A stretch of 64,000 bases of DNA from assembly GCF_003336805.1 (NCBI RefSeq), contig NZ_QFWJ01000001.1, forward strand, positions 434,001-498,000. Direction: 5' to 3'. The translations under genes were made by a program, and so were the position numbers. Each line of letters begins with the position of its first letter. The first letter of the stretch is position 1. A model generated the notes under the pieces. It saw nothing but the letters and a program-made list of their open reading frames with translations. It ran no database searches and was not told the DNA's origin. This DNA comes from Marinospirillum perlucidum. GTDB taxonomy: Bacteria > Pseudomonadota > Gammaproteobacteria > Pseudomonadales > Halomonadaceae. Below, piece by piece: positions 43,796 through 53,838 of this stretch.

Positions 43796-45318
43796 TCGCT
43801 GATGGCAACCATGTTGGGGTGGGCTTCCAGAAACTCGACGGCATATTCCAGTTCACCCGGGCTATCGGCATGCAGGGTGATGAGTAGCTGGCCGGGCTGG
43901 ATTTCGTCACCCAGTTTGACATTCAGACTGACGCCGGCCGTGGGGTCTTCCGGTGCACCGGCCAGTTTGGCCAACTGGGAAATCTGGCGATTATCTATAC
44001 TGGTGATCTTGCCGCTTTTCTTGCTTTGCCAGTTGTACTGGTAGGGGGCCAGAGCAGGCTCCTTGAAGCCTCCCTGGGCCTTGCAGATCGCCATGAACTG
44101 CTCCAGTGCCTGGCCGGATTCCAATGTTTCTCTGGCTTTTTTCTCGCCTTCGCCTGCGGCAGCCAAGCCGGCCATCTCCAGGAGTCGGGCCGAGAGGGTC
44201 AGGGCTCTTTCTCGCAGGTCTTCGGGGGCATCTTCCTGATTGCGCAGTACAGCCAGCAGATCCCTGGCTTCCAGGGCCGGACCGATCCCACGCCCAACCG
44301 GCTGGGTGCCGTCGGTACGGATTACCTGGATATCCAGCCCCAGAGCCTGACCGGTGTTGATGAGATGACGACTGAGCAGATCGGCAGCCTCGTCGCTGCG
44401 TACCTTGGCCGTGGGGCCGATGGGGATGTCGATCAATACATGACTGGAACCGGCTGCTGCCTTTTTGGACAGAACAGAAGCCACCATCTGGCCTTCACTG
44501 TCCAGATCCAGCATGCGTTCCACCCGAATCAGAATATCGTCGGCCGGAGACAAATTGACCGAGCCGCCCCAGGCCAGACAGCCCCCATGTTCGGTCACCA
44601 CCTTTTTCAGGGTATCCAGGCTCAATTCCACCTGGGTCATGGTCGCCAGGGTATCGGCGGTTCCGGCGGGGGAGGTAATGGCCCGCGAGGAGGTCTTGGG
44701 CATGATGGCCCCGCAGGCGGTGACTATGGCAACTACGATAGGAGTCGTGCGGTTGCCAGCTAAGCCGCCGACGCAATGCTTGTCCACCACCTTGGGCTGG
44801 CCCCAGTCGAGCTGGCGACCCGAGCGCAGCATGGCGCGGGTCAAGGCGGTGATTTCATCCTGATCGAGATTGTCTCCAGCACAGGCGGTGACAAAACTGG
44901 ATAGATGCACATCGGAATAACGCCCGGCAACGATGTCATCAATGATTTCCTGAGTCTGTTCCTGATCCAGGCGATGGCCATAGACCTTGTGGCGCAGGTG
45001 GCTCAAGGACAGAACCGGGTCCGGATGGCGGATATGGGCCTCACTGTTGGCATCCGGCTGCAGGCGCTGCCAGGCGGATTCAGACAGGCCCATTTCGCCC
45101 GGCTTTAATAGCTGATCATTATCGACAATCGACAAGGTTGCCAGAATCGAGCGGTCACCGATGCGGATGAGAACCCGGCTGCTGGAGGTAAAGCCTTCCG
45201 AACGGCAGACATGACTGTTGCGGCGAAGATAAACCACCAGTTCCTGATGGGTATCAATACCCAGTCGCAGGGGTTTGAGCCGAAACGCCGGCTCATCGGA
45301 AACCACAGAGACCACCAT
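43792..45318 (-). CDS. Thymidine/AMP phosphorylase family protein
   Basis: A 508-aa member of the long phosphorylase family that includes archaeal AMP phosphorylase. An N-terminal domain of about 90 residues precedes the DeoA-like core; KHCVGGLAGNRTTPIVV and TSSRAITSPAGTADTLATM are the family motifs. AMP phosphorylase splits NMPs to base and ribose 1,5-bisphosphate; the bacterial members are annotated as thymidine phosphorylase, so substrate is open. AAGGAAATTTT lies before the ATG. Coupled by overlap to the PRPP synthetase-like gene. Confidence 0.88.
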   Translation of the reverse strand: MVVSVVSDEPAFRLKPLRLGIDTHQELVVYLRRNSHVCRSEGFTSSSRVLIRIGDRSILATLSIVDNDQLLKPGEMGLSESAWQRLQPDANSEAHIRHPDPVLSLSHLRHKVYGHRLDQEQTQEIIDDIVAGRYSDVHLSSFVTACAGDNLDQDEITALTRAMLRSGRQLDWGQPKVVDKHCVGGLAGNRTTPIVVAIVTACGAIMPKTSSRAITSPAGTADTLATMTQVELSLDTLKKVVTEHGGCLAWGGSVNLSPADDILIRVERMLDLDSEGQMVASVLSKKAAAGSSHVLIDIPIGPTAKVRSDEAADLLSRHLINTGQALGLDIQVIRTDGTQPVGRGIGPALEARDLLAVLRNQEDAPEDLRERALTLSARLLEMAGLAAAGEGEKKARETLESGQALEQFMAICKAQGGFKEPALAPYQYNWQSKKSGKITSIDNRQISQLAKLAGAPEDPTAGVSLNVKLGDEIQPGQLLITLHADSPGELEYAVEFLEAHPNMVAISE

Positions 45319-45398
45319 AAAATTTCCTTGTAAAGAGAAGATCTTACGGCAATCTTAGTGGTAGAGACGAGTAAAGAGCAAGTTGCACTGCAATAGTG

Positions 45399-46643
45399 CT
45401 AGTAACTCTCCAGCCAGGAGGCAGGCAGATCGGCACAGAGCACCAGCAACTGGCCCGAGGTGCCGGTTTGTAGGGCCACCGAAAGGGTGACGTCCAGGGT
45501 GGCATCCGGCAAGCCCAAATAGGGTGCAGAAACCTGAACCTGACCGGGTTGTTCCAGGGCTGTACGGAAATAACTGCGCCGGGCCCAGAGTGCGCCTGCA
45601 CTACGATTGAGCGGGGCATAAGCGGGCGTAGCCGTGGGGACTCCACCAGGATGCAGGTTTTCAACGATCTGAACCCCTTCGGCATCAAGCAGGTAAATCC
45701 GCTCAATCGCCGGGTGGTCCTGCAATGGCTGGGTGGCGGTCTTGAAATCCATGTTTTCCTGCAGGCTTTTGGAGGCTTCCTTTAACAGCGACTGAAGCGT
45801 GCGCTGTTTTTTCGCCTGGGTATGCTGTCGGGCCAGTTGGGCATGCAGGGCATTCTGGTGCAGGGATTGAATGGAGCTGGCCAGAGTGGGCTCGTCATAT
45901 TCACCTTGAGGGGAAGGGCGCGAGAAATAAAAGCCCTGGGCCAGATCAGCCTCGCTATCCAGGGTCAGCAGGGCATCGTCTTCGGTTTCTACCCCTTCCA
46001 GCAGGACCAGGGCCCCGGTTTCGCGCAAGAGGGCCACGCAGCGTGACAGCCAGCGCTGACGCTTGGGGCTGTTGCGGGCATTGACCAGCATGGAGCGGTC
46101 GAGTTTGACGATATGCGGCTCCAGTTGCCAGATGCGGTCAAAATTGGACTGCCCGGTGCCAAAATCATCGATGGCGATCAAAAAGCCGGCATCCTTGTAA
46201 TGCTGGACAAATTCCTGCAAGAGGCCGGGATCACTGACGGCATCTTCCAGAATTTCCAAAACCATGCGCTCACTGCCCAGGCCGCGGCGCTTGAGAAACT
46301 TTTCCAAGAGGTCGGCGCGCAGGTTTTCCGGATTGATGGTTTCACTGCGCAGATTCAGAAACAGCCACTGGTTATCGGTATTCATGCCGATAAAGTTGCT
46401 CAGGTGCTTGGCAATGCACTCACGATCAAACTGTTGCACCCGGTTTTCCAGTTGGGCTAGGTTGAAGGCTTGTAAAGGCGAGCAGGGCTGGCTGTTTTGT
46501 GTAGCTCTCAACAAGGCTTCATAGCCAACGACGCGACGGTGGGTCAGGCTGACAATGGGCTGGAAATGGCTATTGATTTGCATCGATTGGCTGGATCCCT
46601 GGCGTCCGGTGACAAGGTTAAATGGCAATTCAAAATAGGACAT
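45399..46643 (-). CDS. EAL-domain c-di-GMP phosphodiesterase with C-terminal sensor domain
   Basis: A 414-aa cytoplasmic protein. EAL domain, residues about 22-245: E42-A-L44, N97, E130, D159-D160, K180, E216 and Q236 are all in place, so it should be an active phosphodiesterase. A helical linker rich in Gln and Lys (about 255-295) leads to a C-terminal Cache/PDC-like part of about 120 residues, as in YkuI. No membrane segment is visible. A start at residue 21 (MQINSHFQP) is an alternative. Confidence 0.9.
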   Translation of the reverse strand: MSYFELPFNLVTGRQGSSQSMQINSHFQPIVSLTHRRVVGYEALLRATQNSQPCSPLQAFNLAQLENRVQQFDRECIAKHLSNFIGMNTDNQWLFLNLRSETINPENLRADLLEKFLKRRGLGSERMVLEILEDAVSDPGLLQEFVQHYKDAGFLIAIDDFGTGQSNFDRIWQLEPHIVKLDRSMLVNARNSPKRQRWLSRCVALLRETGALVLLEGVETEDDALLTLDSEADLAQGFYFSRPSPQGEYDEPTLASSIQSLHQNALHAQLARQHTQAKKQRTLQSLLKEASKSLQENMDFKTATQPLQDHPAIERIYLLDAEGVQIVENLHPGGVPTATPAYAPLNRSAGALWARRSYFRTALEQPGQVQVSAPYLGLPDATLDVTLSVALQTGTSGQLLVLCADLPASWLESY

Positions 46644-46976
46644 CCTGCAGTCACCCTCGCTAAAATAACATCTTGTGATTTTTAGTCATACAGCTTTTGC
46701 TGTGAAGTTGATCGCAGACTGATGCAAGAAAGAGGCCAGTTGTCATTAACCTGACATAGGGGCTGCATCTTGTCGCAAAGCTTGCATTTTTTGGTGCAAA
46801 ATTCTGTCGCCGTGAACTTTATGCACTTAATAGGTGCGCTATTCTTGGCAGGCAAAAGCCAAGAAGTGTAGTAAACTGGCTGACCTTAAATTTTTCAAAC
46901 CTCTGATCGACGTGTGCCCTGCCAAGCCCGGATAGTTCGGAGGTTGTTCATTCGTTCAAGTACAGGAATTTTCAAG

Positions 46977-47693
46977 ATGGGGCGTGCCTTTCAAAACCGT
47001 AAAGAGTCCATGGCCAAAACGGCCGCGGCCAAAACCAAGGTTTACAGTAAGTACGGACGCGAGATCTATGCGACCGCCAAGTCTGGTGGCGCTGATCCTG
47101 ATGGCAATCTGTCGTTGCGTAGCCTTCTGGATCGGGCCAAAAAGGATCAGGTGCCCGCGCATGTTATCGACAAGGCGCTGGATAAGGCTCGTGGCGGTGG
47201 TGGTGAAGACTTTGCCGTCGCTCGTTACGAAGGTTTCGGTCCCGGCAATATCATGGTCATCGTCAACTGCCTGACCGATAACCCCAATCGTACCTTTGGT
47301 GATGTACGCCAGTGTTTTACCAAGACCAAGTGCAAAATCGGCACGCCCGGCAGTGTCAGTCACATGTTTGACCACAGTGCTATTCTGGCCTTTGCCGGTG
47401 ACGACGAAGAAGCCGTGCTGGAAACACTGATGGATGCCGATGTCGATGTTGCCGATATCGAGAATGAAGACGGTCAGATCACTGTGATCGCTCCTCACAC
47501 TGAATATGCCAAGGCGCGCCAGGCGCTCGTGGCCGCCTTTGGCGAGCTGGATTTCGAGATGGATGAAATCCAGTTTCTTCCCCAGACCACCTCGCCGCTG
47601 GCTGATGAAGATCGGGAGATGTTCGATAAATTCCTGGATCTGCTCAATGATCTGGATGATGTCCAGACGGTTTACCATAACGCCGAGCTTTAA
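46977..47693 (+). CDS. YebC/PmpR-family protein (YeeN-like)
   Basis: A 238-aa member of the YebC family, known as DNA-binding regulators and, in other members, translation factors for proline stretches. The start [21 protein letters not shown] and the [22 protein letters not shown] block are typical of the YeeN branch rather than YebC proper ([10 protein letters not shown]). The ATG at 46977 has AGGA upstream; the open frame begins 21 codons earlier without family similarity. Confidence 0.92.
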   Translation: MGRAFQNRKESMAKTAAAKTKVYSKYGREIYATAKSGGADPDGNLSLRSLLDRAKKDQVPAHVIDKALDKARGGGGEDFAVARYEGFGPGNIMVIVNCLTDNPNRTFGDVRQCFTKTKCKIGTPGSVSHMFDHSAILAFAGDDEEAVLETLMDADVDVADIENEDGQITVIAPHTEYAKARQALVAAFGELDFEMDEIQFLPQTTSPLADEDREMFDKFLDLLNDLDDVQTVYHNAEL

Positions 47694-47751
47694 TCACGGC
47701 AGGGGTAAACCCGGCAAGGGCGGGCTGGCAGCCTGCTCTTCAGGAGCGAGC

Positions 47752-47787
47752 ATAAAAGCGGCTATAATGCCGCTTTTATATTTTTTA
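47752..47787 (+). terminator. Terminator after the YeeN-like gene
   Basis: Stem ATAAAAGCGGC / GCCGCTTTTAT with loop TATAAT, followed by a T-rich run. It lies just ahead of purU, 24 bases from its start. Confidence 0.88.
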
Positions 47788-47810
47788 TTGACCAACAAAG
47801 TGAACAACTG

Positions 47811-48665
47811 ATGGAACGCACCTACACCCTGACTATTTCCTGCCCCGACCGGGTGGGTATTGTGGCCAAGGTCAGTAATTTTCTGGCCATGTATGGCGGC
47901 TGGATCACTGAAGCCAACCACCATTCCGATCTCCAGGCCGAGCGTTTTTTCATGCGCCACGAAATTCGCGCCTCTTCACTGCCCTTTGGTCTGGATGAAT
48001 TCCGTACTGCTTTTGGCCCGATTGCGGCTGAATACGAGATGGAATGGGACATTTCCGATTCCAATATCAACAAGCGGGTAGTGCTCATGTGCTCGCGTGA
48101 ATCCCATTGTATGGTCGACCTGCTGCACCGTTGGCAGAGTGGCGAGCTGGCTTGTGATATCCCCCTGGTGATTTCCAATCATGAGGATCTGCGCAATCTG
48201 GTGGAGTGGCACGGTATTCCCTTCCATCACGTGCCGGTCACCAAGGACAACAAGCCGGAAGCCTATGCCCGGGTGGAAGAGCTGATCGATGAAGCCGAGG
48301 CTGATTGCGTGGTTCTGGCTCGTTACATGCAAATTATTCCGCCAGCGCTCTGCGAAAAGTATCAGCACCGGATTATCAATATCCATCACAGCTTCCTGCC
48401 TTCCTTTGCCGGGGCCAAGCCCTATCATCAGGCTTACGAAAGAGGGGTTAAGCTGATCGGTGCCACCTGTCACTATGTTACCGAAGAACTGGATGCTGGC
48501 CCGATCATCGATCAGGATACCGTGCGGGTGAATCATCGCCAGACAGCACAGGATATGGTGCGCCTGGGGCGTGATGTTGAGAAGAGCGTACTGGCCCGTG
48601 GTCTGGCCTGGCACCTGCAGGATCGAGTGCTGGTCTATGGCAATAAAACCGTTGTTTTCAACTAG
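47811..48665 (+). CDS. purU: Formyltetrahydrofolate deformylase
   Basis: PurU releases formate from 10-formyl-THF, balancing one-carbon pools and feeding PurT. 284 aa: an N-terminal ACT domain (YTLTISCPDRVGIVAKVSNFL) and a formyltransferase-like catalytic domain with NIHHSFLPSFAGAKPYHQAY and the catalytic His and Asp region GATCHYVTEELDAGPII. Full family length. Confidence 0.97.
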   Translation: MERTYTLTISCPDRVGIVAKVSNFLAMYGGWITEANHHSDLQAERFFMRHEIRASSLPFGLDEFRTAFGPIAAEYEMEWDISDSNINKRVVLMCSRESHCMVDLLHRWQSGELACDIPLVISNHEDLRNLVEWHGIPFHHVPVTKDNKPEAYARVEELIDEAEADCVVLARYMQIIPPALCEKYQHRIINIHHSFLPSFAGAKPYHQAYERGVKLIGATCHYVTEELDAGPIIDQDTVRVNHRQTAQDMVRLGRDVEKSVLARGLAWHLQDRVLVYGNKTVVFN

Positions 48666-48677
48666 AGGTAGGCTGTT

Positions 48678-49034
48678 TTGATTCTCCAGGGTTTTGCGGT
48701 CTTGCTGGTATGCCAGCTAGTGGGCGAGCTTTTTGTACGCCTGACCGGCATTCTGGTGCCCGGCCCGGTCGTGGGTATGGCCCTTTTGCTGATGGTCCTT
48801 CTTTATCGTCGGGGTGTGCCCGAAGCCCTGCGCAGCACCTCCGAGGGACTCCTGCGCTACCTGCCCCTGCTGTTTGTGCCTGCCGGGGTGGGTCTGATTA
48901 ATCACGGCCAACTGCTCAAGCAGGATTTACTGGTAATCAGCATCACGCTGGTGATCAGTACCGCTTTGACTCTGGTGGTCACCGTCGTGGTTCTCCAGGG
49001 ATTGCGAAAATACCTGGGAGGGAAAAATGGCTGA
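48678..49034 (+). CDS. lrgA: LrgA/CidA-family holin-like protein
   Basis: A 118-aa membrane protein with four hydrophobic segments; VPGPVVGMALLLMVLL and LLRYLPLLFVPAGVGL are the family motifs (PGPVVGMALL; LPLLFVPAGVG). These proteins modulate murein hydrolases or carry small organic acids such as pyruvate. The start is TTG at 48678 after AGAGGTAGG. Overlaps lrgB by eight bases. Confidence 0.9.
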   Translation: MILQGFAVLLVCQLVGELFVRLTGILVPGPVVGMALLLMVLLYRRGVPEALRSTSEGLLRYLPLLFVPAGVGLINHGQLLKQDLLVISITLVISTALTLVVTVVVLQGLRKYLGGKNG

Positions 49035-49752
49035 TTTACCGGAAGTCTTCAGTGAGCTCTGGGTCTATCTGACCGCCAGCAAACTCTTGTATCTGCTGCT
49101 GACCCTGGTGGCTTTTATGCTGGCCCAGTGGATCAATCGTCGTGCCGGGGGAACGCCCTTCCTGCACCCGGTGCTCGTCGCCATAGCCCTGATTGTCAGC
49201 TATTTGCTGCTGACAGATACCAATTACGGGGTTTATTTCGAAGGTGCCCAGTTTATTCACTTCTTGCTGGGACCGGCCATCGTTGCCTTGGCGGTTCCCC
49301 TGTTTGATCACCGTGAACGCATTCGACGGGAATTTTTACCGCTGATGCTGGCCTGTGTGGCGGGGATTCTTACGGCGGTGTTTTCCACCATGGCGCTGGT
49401 CAAGCTCTTGGGTGGACGAGAAGACACCCTGATGTCTCTGGCACCCAAGTCCGTGACTTCACCCATTGCCATGGGTATCGCCGAACAGATCGGTGGTTAT
49501 CCGGCCCTGGCTGCCGGGATCGTTCTGATTACCGGGGCCATTGGCTGCGTCCTGGGGCCACCCATTTTCCGGTTATTGAAGATCGAGGATCATGCCGTTC
49601 AGGGCTTTGCCATGGGCTTGGCAGCCCACGGTTTTGGTACGGCGCAAAGTTTTACCCTGAGTAACCTGGCCGGGGCCTTTGCCGGTCTATCCATGGGAGT
49701 GACGGGCCTGCTGAGTGCATTCCTGATTCCCATCCTGGTGCGCCTTTTCTAA
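49027..49752 (+). CDS. lrgB: LrgB family protein
   Basis: A 241-aa membrane protein, partner of LrgA. SLAPKSVTSPIAMGIAEQIGG and the later GLAAHGFGTAQSF stretch are typical. The gene overlaps lrgA and ends before a terminator. Function (holin regulation or organic-acid transport) is from family knowledge. Confidence 0.93.
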   Translation: MADLPEVFSELWVYLTASKLLYLLLTLVAFMLAQWINRRAGGTPFLHPVLVAIALIVSYLLLTDTNYGVYFEGAQFIHFLLGPAIVALAVPLFDHRERIRREFLPLMLACVAGILTAVFSTMALVKLLGGREDTLMSLAPKSVTSPIAMGIAEQIGGYPALAAGIVLITGAIGCVLGPPIFRLLKIEDHAVQGFAMGLAAHGFGTAQSFTLSNLAGAFAGLSMGVTGLLSAFLIPILVRLF

Positions 49753-49783
49753 AAGCGCGATAAGTATTCTGTCGAGCAACAAC

Positions 49784-49815
49784 AAAACAGGGGCCGTAAA
49801 AAGGCCCCTGTTTTT
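49784..49815. terminator. Bidirectional terminator between lrgB and mupP
   Basis: Stem AACAGGGGCC / GGCCCCTGTT with loop GTAAAAA, A-run before and T-run after: works for both convergent genes. Confidence 0.93.
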
Positions 49816-49843
49816 GTTTTGGCAGGCGTGCTGAATCGGCCGG

Positions 49844-50575
49844 TTAGCTGTCCAGTTGACGCTGCACCCAGGCATTCAGCTCGGTTACGCTGGTGGCAAC
49901 AAAATCCGCGCCCCAGTACTGGGGTTTTTCATTGATGCCGATATAGCCAAAACCGGCGACCAGCGTCTGCATCTCGGCTCGGGTACCGGCTTCGATATCC
50001 CGGGCGTGATCGCCTATGTAGAGGCAGTTTTCCGGGGGGATCGCCAGTTGCCGGGCGGCAAAGAGCAGGGGAGCAGGGTCGGGTTTGCTGACGCCCAGAT
50101 CTTCAGGGCAGACCACCACCTGAGGGTGCAGGCGCAGGGCTTTGATCAAGAGGTCAGTATAGATGCGCGGCTTATTGGTGACGATGCCCCAGGGCAGAGG
50201 CTGTCTTTCCAGACGCTGCAGCAGCATTTCCAGGCCATCAAAAACCCGGCTGTGCTCGGCCACCTTTTCTTCGTAGAGTTCCAGTAGCCGCTGGCGCAGA
50301 GCGGGTTGTTCCTGATCGCCGACTTTCACACCAAAGCCCAGTTCGATCAGGGCATTGCCGCCATTGGAGACCTGGTCACGGATATGCTCGTAGGAGAGTT
50401 CAGGCAGTCCCTTTTCCAGGCGCAGGCGGTTTAACGCCAGAGCCAAATCAGGGGCGGTGTCGACCAGGGTGCCATCCAGGTCAAAGAGTACGGCCTGGAT
50501 GGGTGGTTTATCCATGGAAGGATAACTCGGAGGTTCCTTTTGTTCAGCAAGGGTTTCCACAGGGTAAAGCTCCAT
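49844..50575 (-). CDS. mupP: HAD phosphatase, MupP/Gph type
   Basis: A 243-aa haloacid dehalogenase phosphatase: nucleophile motif AVLFDLDGTLVDT, motif II in GIVTNKP and motif III/IV with GVSKPDPAPLL and IGDHARDIEAG. Directly downstream of ubiG, the position of mupP in Pseudomonas, where it dephosphorylates N-acetylmuramate 6-phosphate in cell-wall recycling; the Gph (phosphoglycolate) reading is the alternative. The ATG at 50575 overlaps the ubiG stop (TAATG); the ATG at 50515 gives a more usual N-terminus (MDKPPIQAVLFDLDG) and may be the true start. Confidence 0.88.
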   Translation of the reverse strand: MELYPVETLAEQKEPPSYPSMDKPPIQAVLFDLDGTLVDTAPDLALALNRLRLEKGLPELSYEHIRDQVSNGGNALIELGFGVKVGDQEQPALRQRLLELYEEKVAEHSRVFDGLEMLLQRLERQPLPWGIVTNKPRIYTDLLIKALRLHPQVVVCPEDLGVSKPDPAPLLFAARQLAIPPENCLYIGDHARDIEAGTRAEMQTLVAGFGYIGINEKPQYWGADFVATSVTELNAWVQRQLDS

Positions 50576-51294
50576 TATTCCGGTTTGGTGGCACGCACCA
50601 GGTAGTTTACCTGGACATCATGCGCCGTCAGCTTGTAGCGCTTGCTGAGGGGGTTGTAAGTCATGCCCATCAGCTCAGCAACTTCCATGCCAGCTTCACG
50701 GATCCATTCTCCCAGTTCGGAAGGCTTGATGAATTTGTTGTATTCATGCGTACCTCGCGGCAGCATTCTCATGACGTATTCTGCGCCAATAATGGCAAAC
50801 AGATAGGATTTGGGGTTGCGGTTCAGGGTCGAGAAGAATACCTGGCCACCGGGCTTAACCAAGCGTGCACAGGCCTGGATAATAGCCGCCGGATCAGGCA
50901 CATGCTCCAGCATTTCCATGCAGGTGACCAGATCATAGCTACCGGCCTCCTGATCGGCCAGCTCTTCAGCGGTCATCTGACGATAGTCGATGTCCAGACC
51001 GGATTCCAGTTGATGCAAGCGCGCCACAGCCAGGGGGGCTTCACCCATATCGATGCCGGTAATCCGGGCGCCGCGTTGGCTCAAGGCTTCACTGAGAAGG
51101 CCGCCACCACAGCCGACGTCGGCCACTTTCTTGCCTGCCACACCAGCCTGCTGATCAATCCAGTTGGCTCTGAGCGGATTGATGTCATGCAGGGGTTTGA
51201 ACTCGCTTTCAGGGTCCCACCAGCGGGACGCCAGAGCTTCAAATTTGGCAATTTCGCCGGAATCCACGTTGGTGCGGTTTTCACCAGTGTTCAT
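50575..51294 (-). CDS. ubiG: Ubiquinone biosynthesis O-methyltransferase
   Basis: UbiG catalyses both O-methylations in ubiquinone synthesis. 239 aa from the ATG at 51294, which overlaps the stop of the upstream hydrolase gene (ATGA). Motifs: [19 protein letters not shown] at the start (family hallmark [15 protein letters not shown]), [15 protein letters not shown] as the SAM site, and [14 protein letters not shown]. The frame is open 66 codons further upstream inside the hydrolase gene, but that part is not UbiG-like. Confidence 0.96.
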   Translation of the reverse strand: MNTGENRTNVDSGEIAKFEALASRWWDPESEFKPLHDINPLRANWIDQQAGVAGKKVADVGCGGGLLSEALSQRGARITGIDMGEAPLAVARLHQLESGLDIDYRQMTAEELADQEAGSYDLVTCMEMLEHVPDPAAIIQACARLVKPGGQVFFSTLNRNPKSYLFAIIGAEYVMRMLPRGTHEYNKFIKPSELGEWIREAGMEVAELMGMTYNPLSKRYKLTAHDVQVNYLVRATKPE

Positions 51295-52661
51295 GCTTTT
51301 GCATCCTGTGATTGAAAAGAATCTTGTAGGCGTTGACGCCAACTGGCCGCCTGATCTTGCAGGGTTTTGAGATCCATGCCCTGCAGTTGGCCTGCCGTAA
51401 CCCGCTGTTGACCGGTGACCCAGACATGGTGAACCTTGTCGCCCATGCGCCCGTAAACCAGTTGTGAGCTGATCTGGTGAAGGGGCCAACAATCGGGAGT
51501 GTCCAGTTTAAGGCTACAAAGGTCGGCTGCAAACCCCCGGCGTAACTGGCCGGTATAGGCTTCCTGGGCCAGCGCCTTGCCGCCCTCCACTGTAGCCAGT
51601 TGCAAAGCGGCTGTGGCGGGCAGGGCAGCGGCATCCTGGTGAACGGCCTTGGCCAGAAGGGCGGCTGTCTGCATTTCCGCCCAGAGATCCAGGTCATTGT
51701 TACTGGCGGCACCATCGGTTCCCAGACAAAGGCTGACACCGGCCTGACGCAGGGCCTCCACGGGACAAAAACCACTGGCCAGCTTGAGATTGGATTGCGG
51801 GCAGTGGATGACCTGGACGCCGCGTTGGGCCAGTAACTGGATTTCTTCTGCAGTGGCCTGGGTCAGATGCACGGCCTGAAAGTTGGAATCCAGCAGACCC
51901 AGCTCATCCAAACGGGCCAGCGGACGTTTGCCCTGATGGTTTTCGGCATCTTCCACTTCAAAAGCGGTTTCATGCACATGCATCTGCACTTTCAGGCCCA
52001 GCTTTTGATTCAGTTCCCTGATTTTGTTCAGGGTTTCATCGCCGACGGTGTAGGGCGCATGAGGGCCGAACGCCAGGTGGATCAGCGGCTTATCCTGTAA
52101 TTGCTGATGCAGTTGCCGGGTCTTGTCCAGGGCTTCATCGGGGTTGGCGGACCAGGGATTGGGGAAGTCGATAATCGGGGCGCAGATAAGCGCACGTATG
52201 CCCAGTTCTTCGGCCACTTCGGCCACAACTTCGGGGAAAAAGTACATATCACTAAAGCAACTGGTGCCATTCAGCAGCATCTCGGCAATGGCCAGCCGCG
52301 TACCATCTCGCACAAAAGCTTCGCTGACATGCTGCCCTTCCGCCGGCCAGATATGCTCTTCCAGCCAGGTCATCAGCGGCAGATCATCTGCCATACCCCG
52401 GAATAGAGTCATGCCCGCATGCCCATGCAAATTATGCAGACCCGGCAGCAGCAATTGCTGATCCAGTATTTGGGGTTGCAGGTGCGGGTAGGCGACGCGG
52501 GCCTGGGTTTGCGGCAGGATATCCAGAATCTGCGAACCGGCCAGAACCACGGCCTGGCCTTCCAGAGGTTCCAGTCCCTGGTCCGGGGCCTGGGTGTCCA
52601 GCGTCAGCAGCCATTGTGGAAAAAGAAGTTGATCAGCCTGGGAAGTAGAAGGTTCGGGCAT
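51291..52661 (-). CDS. 5-methylthioadenosine/S-adenosylhomocysteine deaminase (TRZ/ATZ family)
   Basis: A 456-aa amidohydrolase. Metal ligands show as HNLHGHAGM near residue 78, HVHET in the middle and [13 protein letters not shown] near residue 315. The neighbourhood with mtnA (divergent) and ubiG-mupP (downstream) is that of the Pseudomonas enzyme that deaminates methylthioadenosine in methionine salvage. ATG 52661 is chosen with GGAAA upstream; a TTG 11 codons earlier also opens the frame. Confidence 0.92.
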   Translation of the reverse strand: MPEPSTSQADQLLFPQWLLTLDTQAPDQGLEPLEGQAVVLAGSQILDILPQTQARVAYPHLQPQILDQQLLLPGLHNLHGHAGMTLFRGMADDLPLMTWLEEHIWPAEGQHVSEAFVRDGTRLAIAEMLLNGTSCFSDMYFFPEVVAEVAEELGIRALICAPIIDFPNPWSANPDEALDKTRQLHQQLQDKPLIHLAFGPHAPYTVGDETLNKIRELNQKLGLKVQMHVHETAFEVEDAENHQGKRPLARLDELGLLDSNFQAVHLTQATAEEIQLLAQRGVQVIHCPQSNLKLASGFCPVEALRQAGVSLCLGTDGAASNNDLDLWAEMQTAALLAKAVHQDAAALPATAALQLATVEGGKALAQEAYTGQLRRGFAADLCSLKLDTPDCWPLHQISSQLVYGRMGDKVHHVWVTGQQRVTAGQLQGMDLKTLQDQAASWRQRLQDSFQSQDAKA

Positions 52662-52727
52662 GGGTTTTCCGGTATACTCTCGCGCCAAATTCAAACAGAA
52701 GTTGTTTATGCCAATTAAGGAAGCGTT

Positions 52728-53801
52728 ATGACACCTGATTCAACCATGAAAGTAAAGGCGATCGAATGGCAGGCAGGTACTCTCTTGCTGCTGGATCAGC
52801 GTCTTTTGCCTCACCAGGAAGTCTGGGTGAAGTGTAACAGGGTTGAAGAGGTGGTGGCAGGCATTCGCGATATGGTGGTGCGCGGTGCTCCTGCAATCGG
52901 TATTGCTGCTGCTTATGGAGTGGCCCTGGCTGCCCGCACACGTTTTGCTGCTGATCCGGATAACTGGAAAGCGGACGTGGAGGTGGATTTGCAACTGCTT
53001 GAAGCCAGCCGTCCCACGGCGGTCAATCTGAGCTGGGCGATCAAGCAGATGCGCCGCCAGATCCAGGGTTTTCAGCAGGGACGGGACCCTTTTCGGCTCT
53101 TGGCTGAGTTTGCTGCCAGAATTCACCAGGCCGATATCGAAGCCAATAAGGTGATGGGGCAGTTGGGGGCCAAAATACTGGCCGAGCATCAGGAGCAGGG
53201 GCGAGAAGTCATGACCCATTGCAACGCCGGTGCTCTGGCGACCGGCGGCTATGGCACGGCACTGGGTGTGATCCGGGCTGCCTGGGAACAGAAGTTGATC
53301 GATCGGGTGCATGTTAATGAAACCCGCCCCTGGTGGCAGGGTTCTCGCCTGACCGCCTGGGAGCTGCAACAGGAAGGTATACCGGCGACCTTGCACGTGG
53401 ATTCAGCCGCCGCCCACCAGATGAAAACCTCACCCATTAGCTGGGTGATCGTGGGGGCTGATCGCATCACCGCAGAAGGAGATGTCGCCAATAAAATCGG
53501 CACCTATCAGCTAGCCATTCAGGCTTTGCATCATGGTGCGGGCCTGATGGTCGTGGCACCCACCAGCACCCTGGATATGGACCTGGATTACGGCGAGGAT
53601 ATCCAGATCGAGGAAAGAGCAGCCGATGAAGTCCTCTATGCTGCGGGCCAAAGAATCGGTGCCGATGTCGAGGTGGCTAATCCCGTATTTGATGTCACCC
53701 CGGCTGATCTGGTTGATTATCTGGTGACGGAAAAAGGCGTGATCCATCGTCCTGACAAGGCCAAACTACAAAAGCTGATGTCGCATAAATCCATGCATTG
53801 A
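52728..53801 (+). CDS. mtnA: Methylthioribose-1-phosphate isomerase
   Basis: MtnA of the methionine salvage pathway, 357 aa. Catalytic residues are C165 ([12 protein letters not shown]) and D245 ([19 protein letters not shown]). Ends in a typical [12 protein letters not shown] region. Divergently transcribed from the MTA deaminase gene, 66 bases apart from its ATG, so both promoters are compact. MtnA is related to ribose-1,5-bisphosphate isomerase, but the deaminase neighbour supports the MtnA assignment. Confidence 0.96.
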   Translation: MTPDSTMKVKAIEWQAGTLLLLDQRLLPHQEVWVKCNRVEEVVAGIRDMVVRGAPAIGIAAAYGVALAARTRFAADPDNWKADVEVDLQLLEASRPTAVNLSWAIKQMRRQIQGFQQGRDPFRLLAEFAARIHQADIEANKVMGQLGAKILAEHQEQGREVMTHCNAGALATGGYGTALGVIRAAWEQKLIDRVHVNETRPWWQGSRLTAWELQQEGIPATLHVDSAAAHQMKTSPISWVIVGADRITAEGDVANKIGTYQLAIQALHHGAGLMVVAPTSTLDMDLDYGEDIQIEERAADEVLYAAGQRIGADVEVANPVFDVTPADLVDYLVTEKGVIHRPDKAKLQKLMSHKSMH

Positions 53802-53838
53802 TCTATCAGGGTTGATGCCTGCATAGCAGGGGGTAAAG

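Noticed and set aside
52728-53801. Reading MtnA as ribose-1,5-bisphosphate isomerase to complete an AMP phosphorylase pathway.
   Set aside because: The divergent MTA deaminase and the MtnA-type catalytic blocks favour methionine salvage; no RuBisCO is present.
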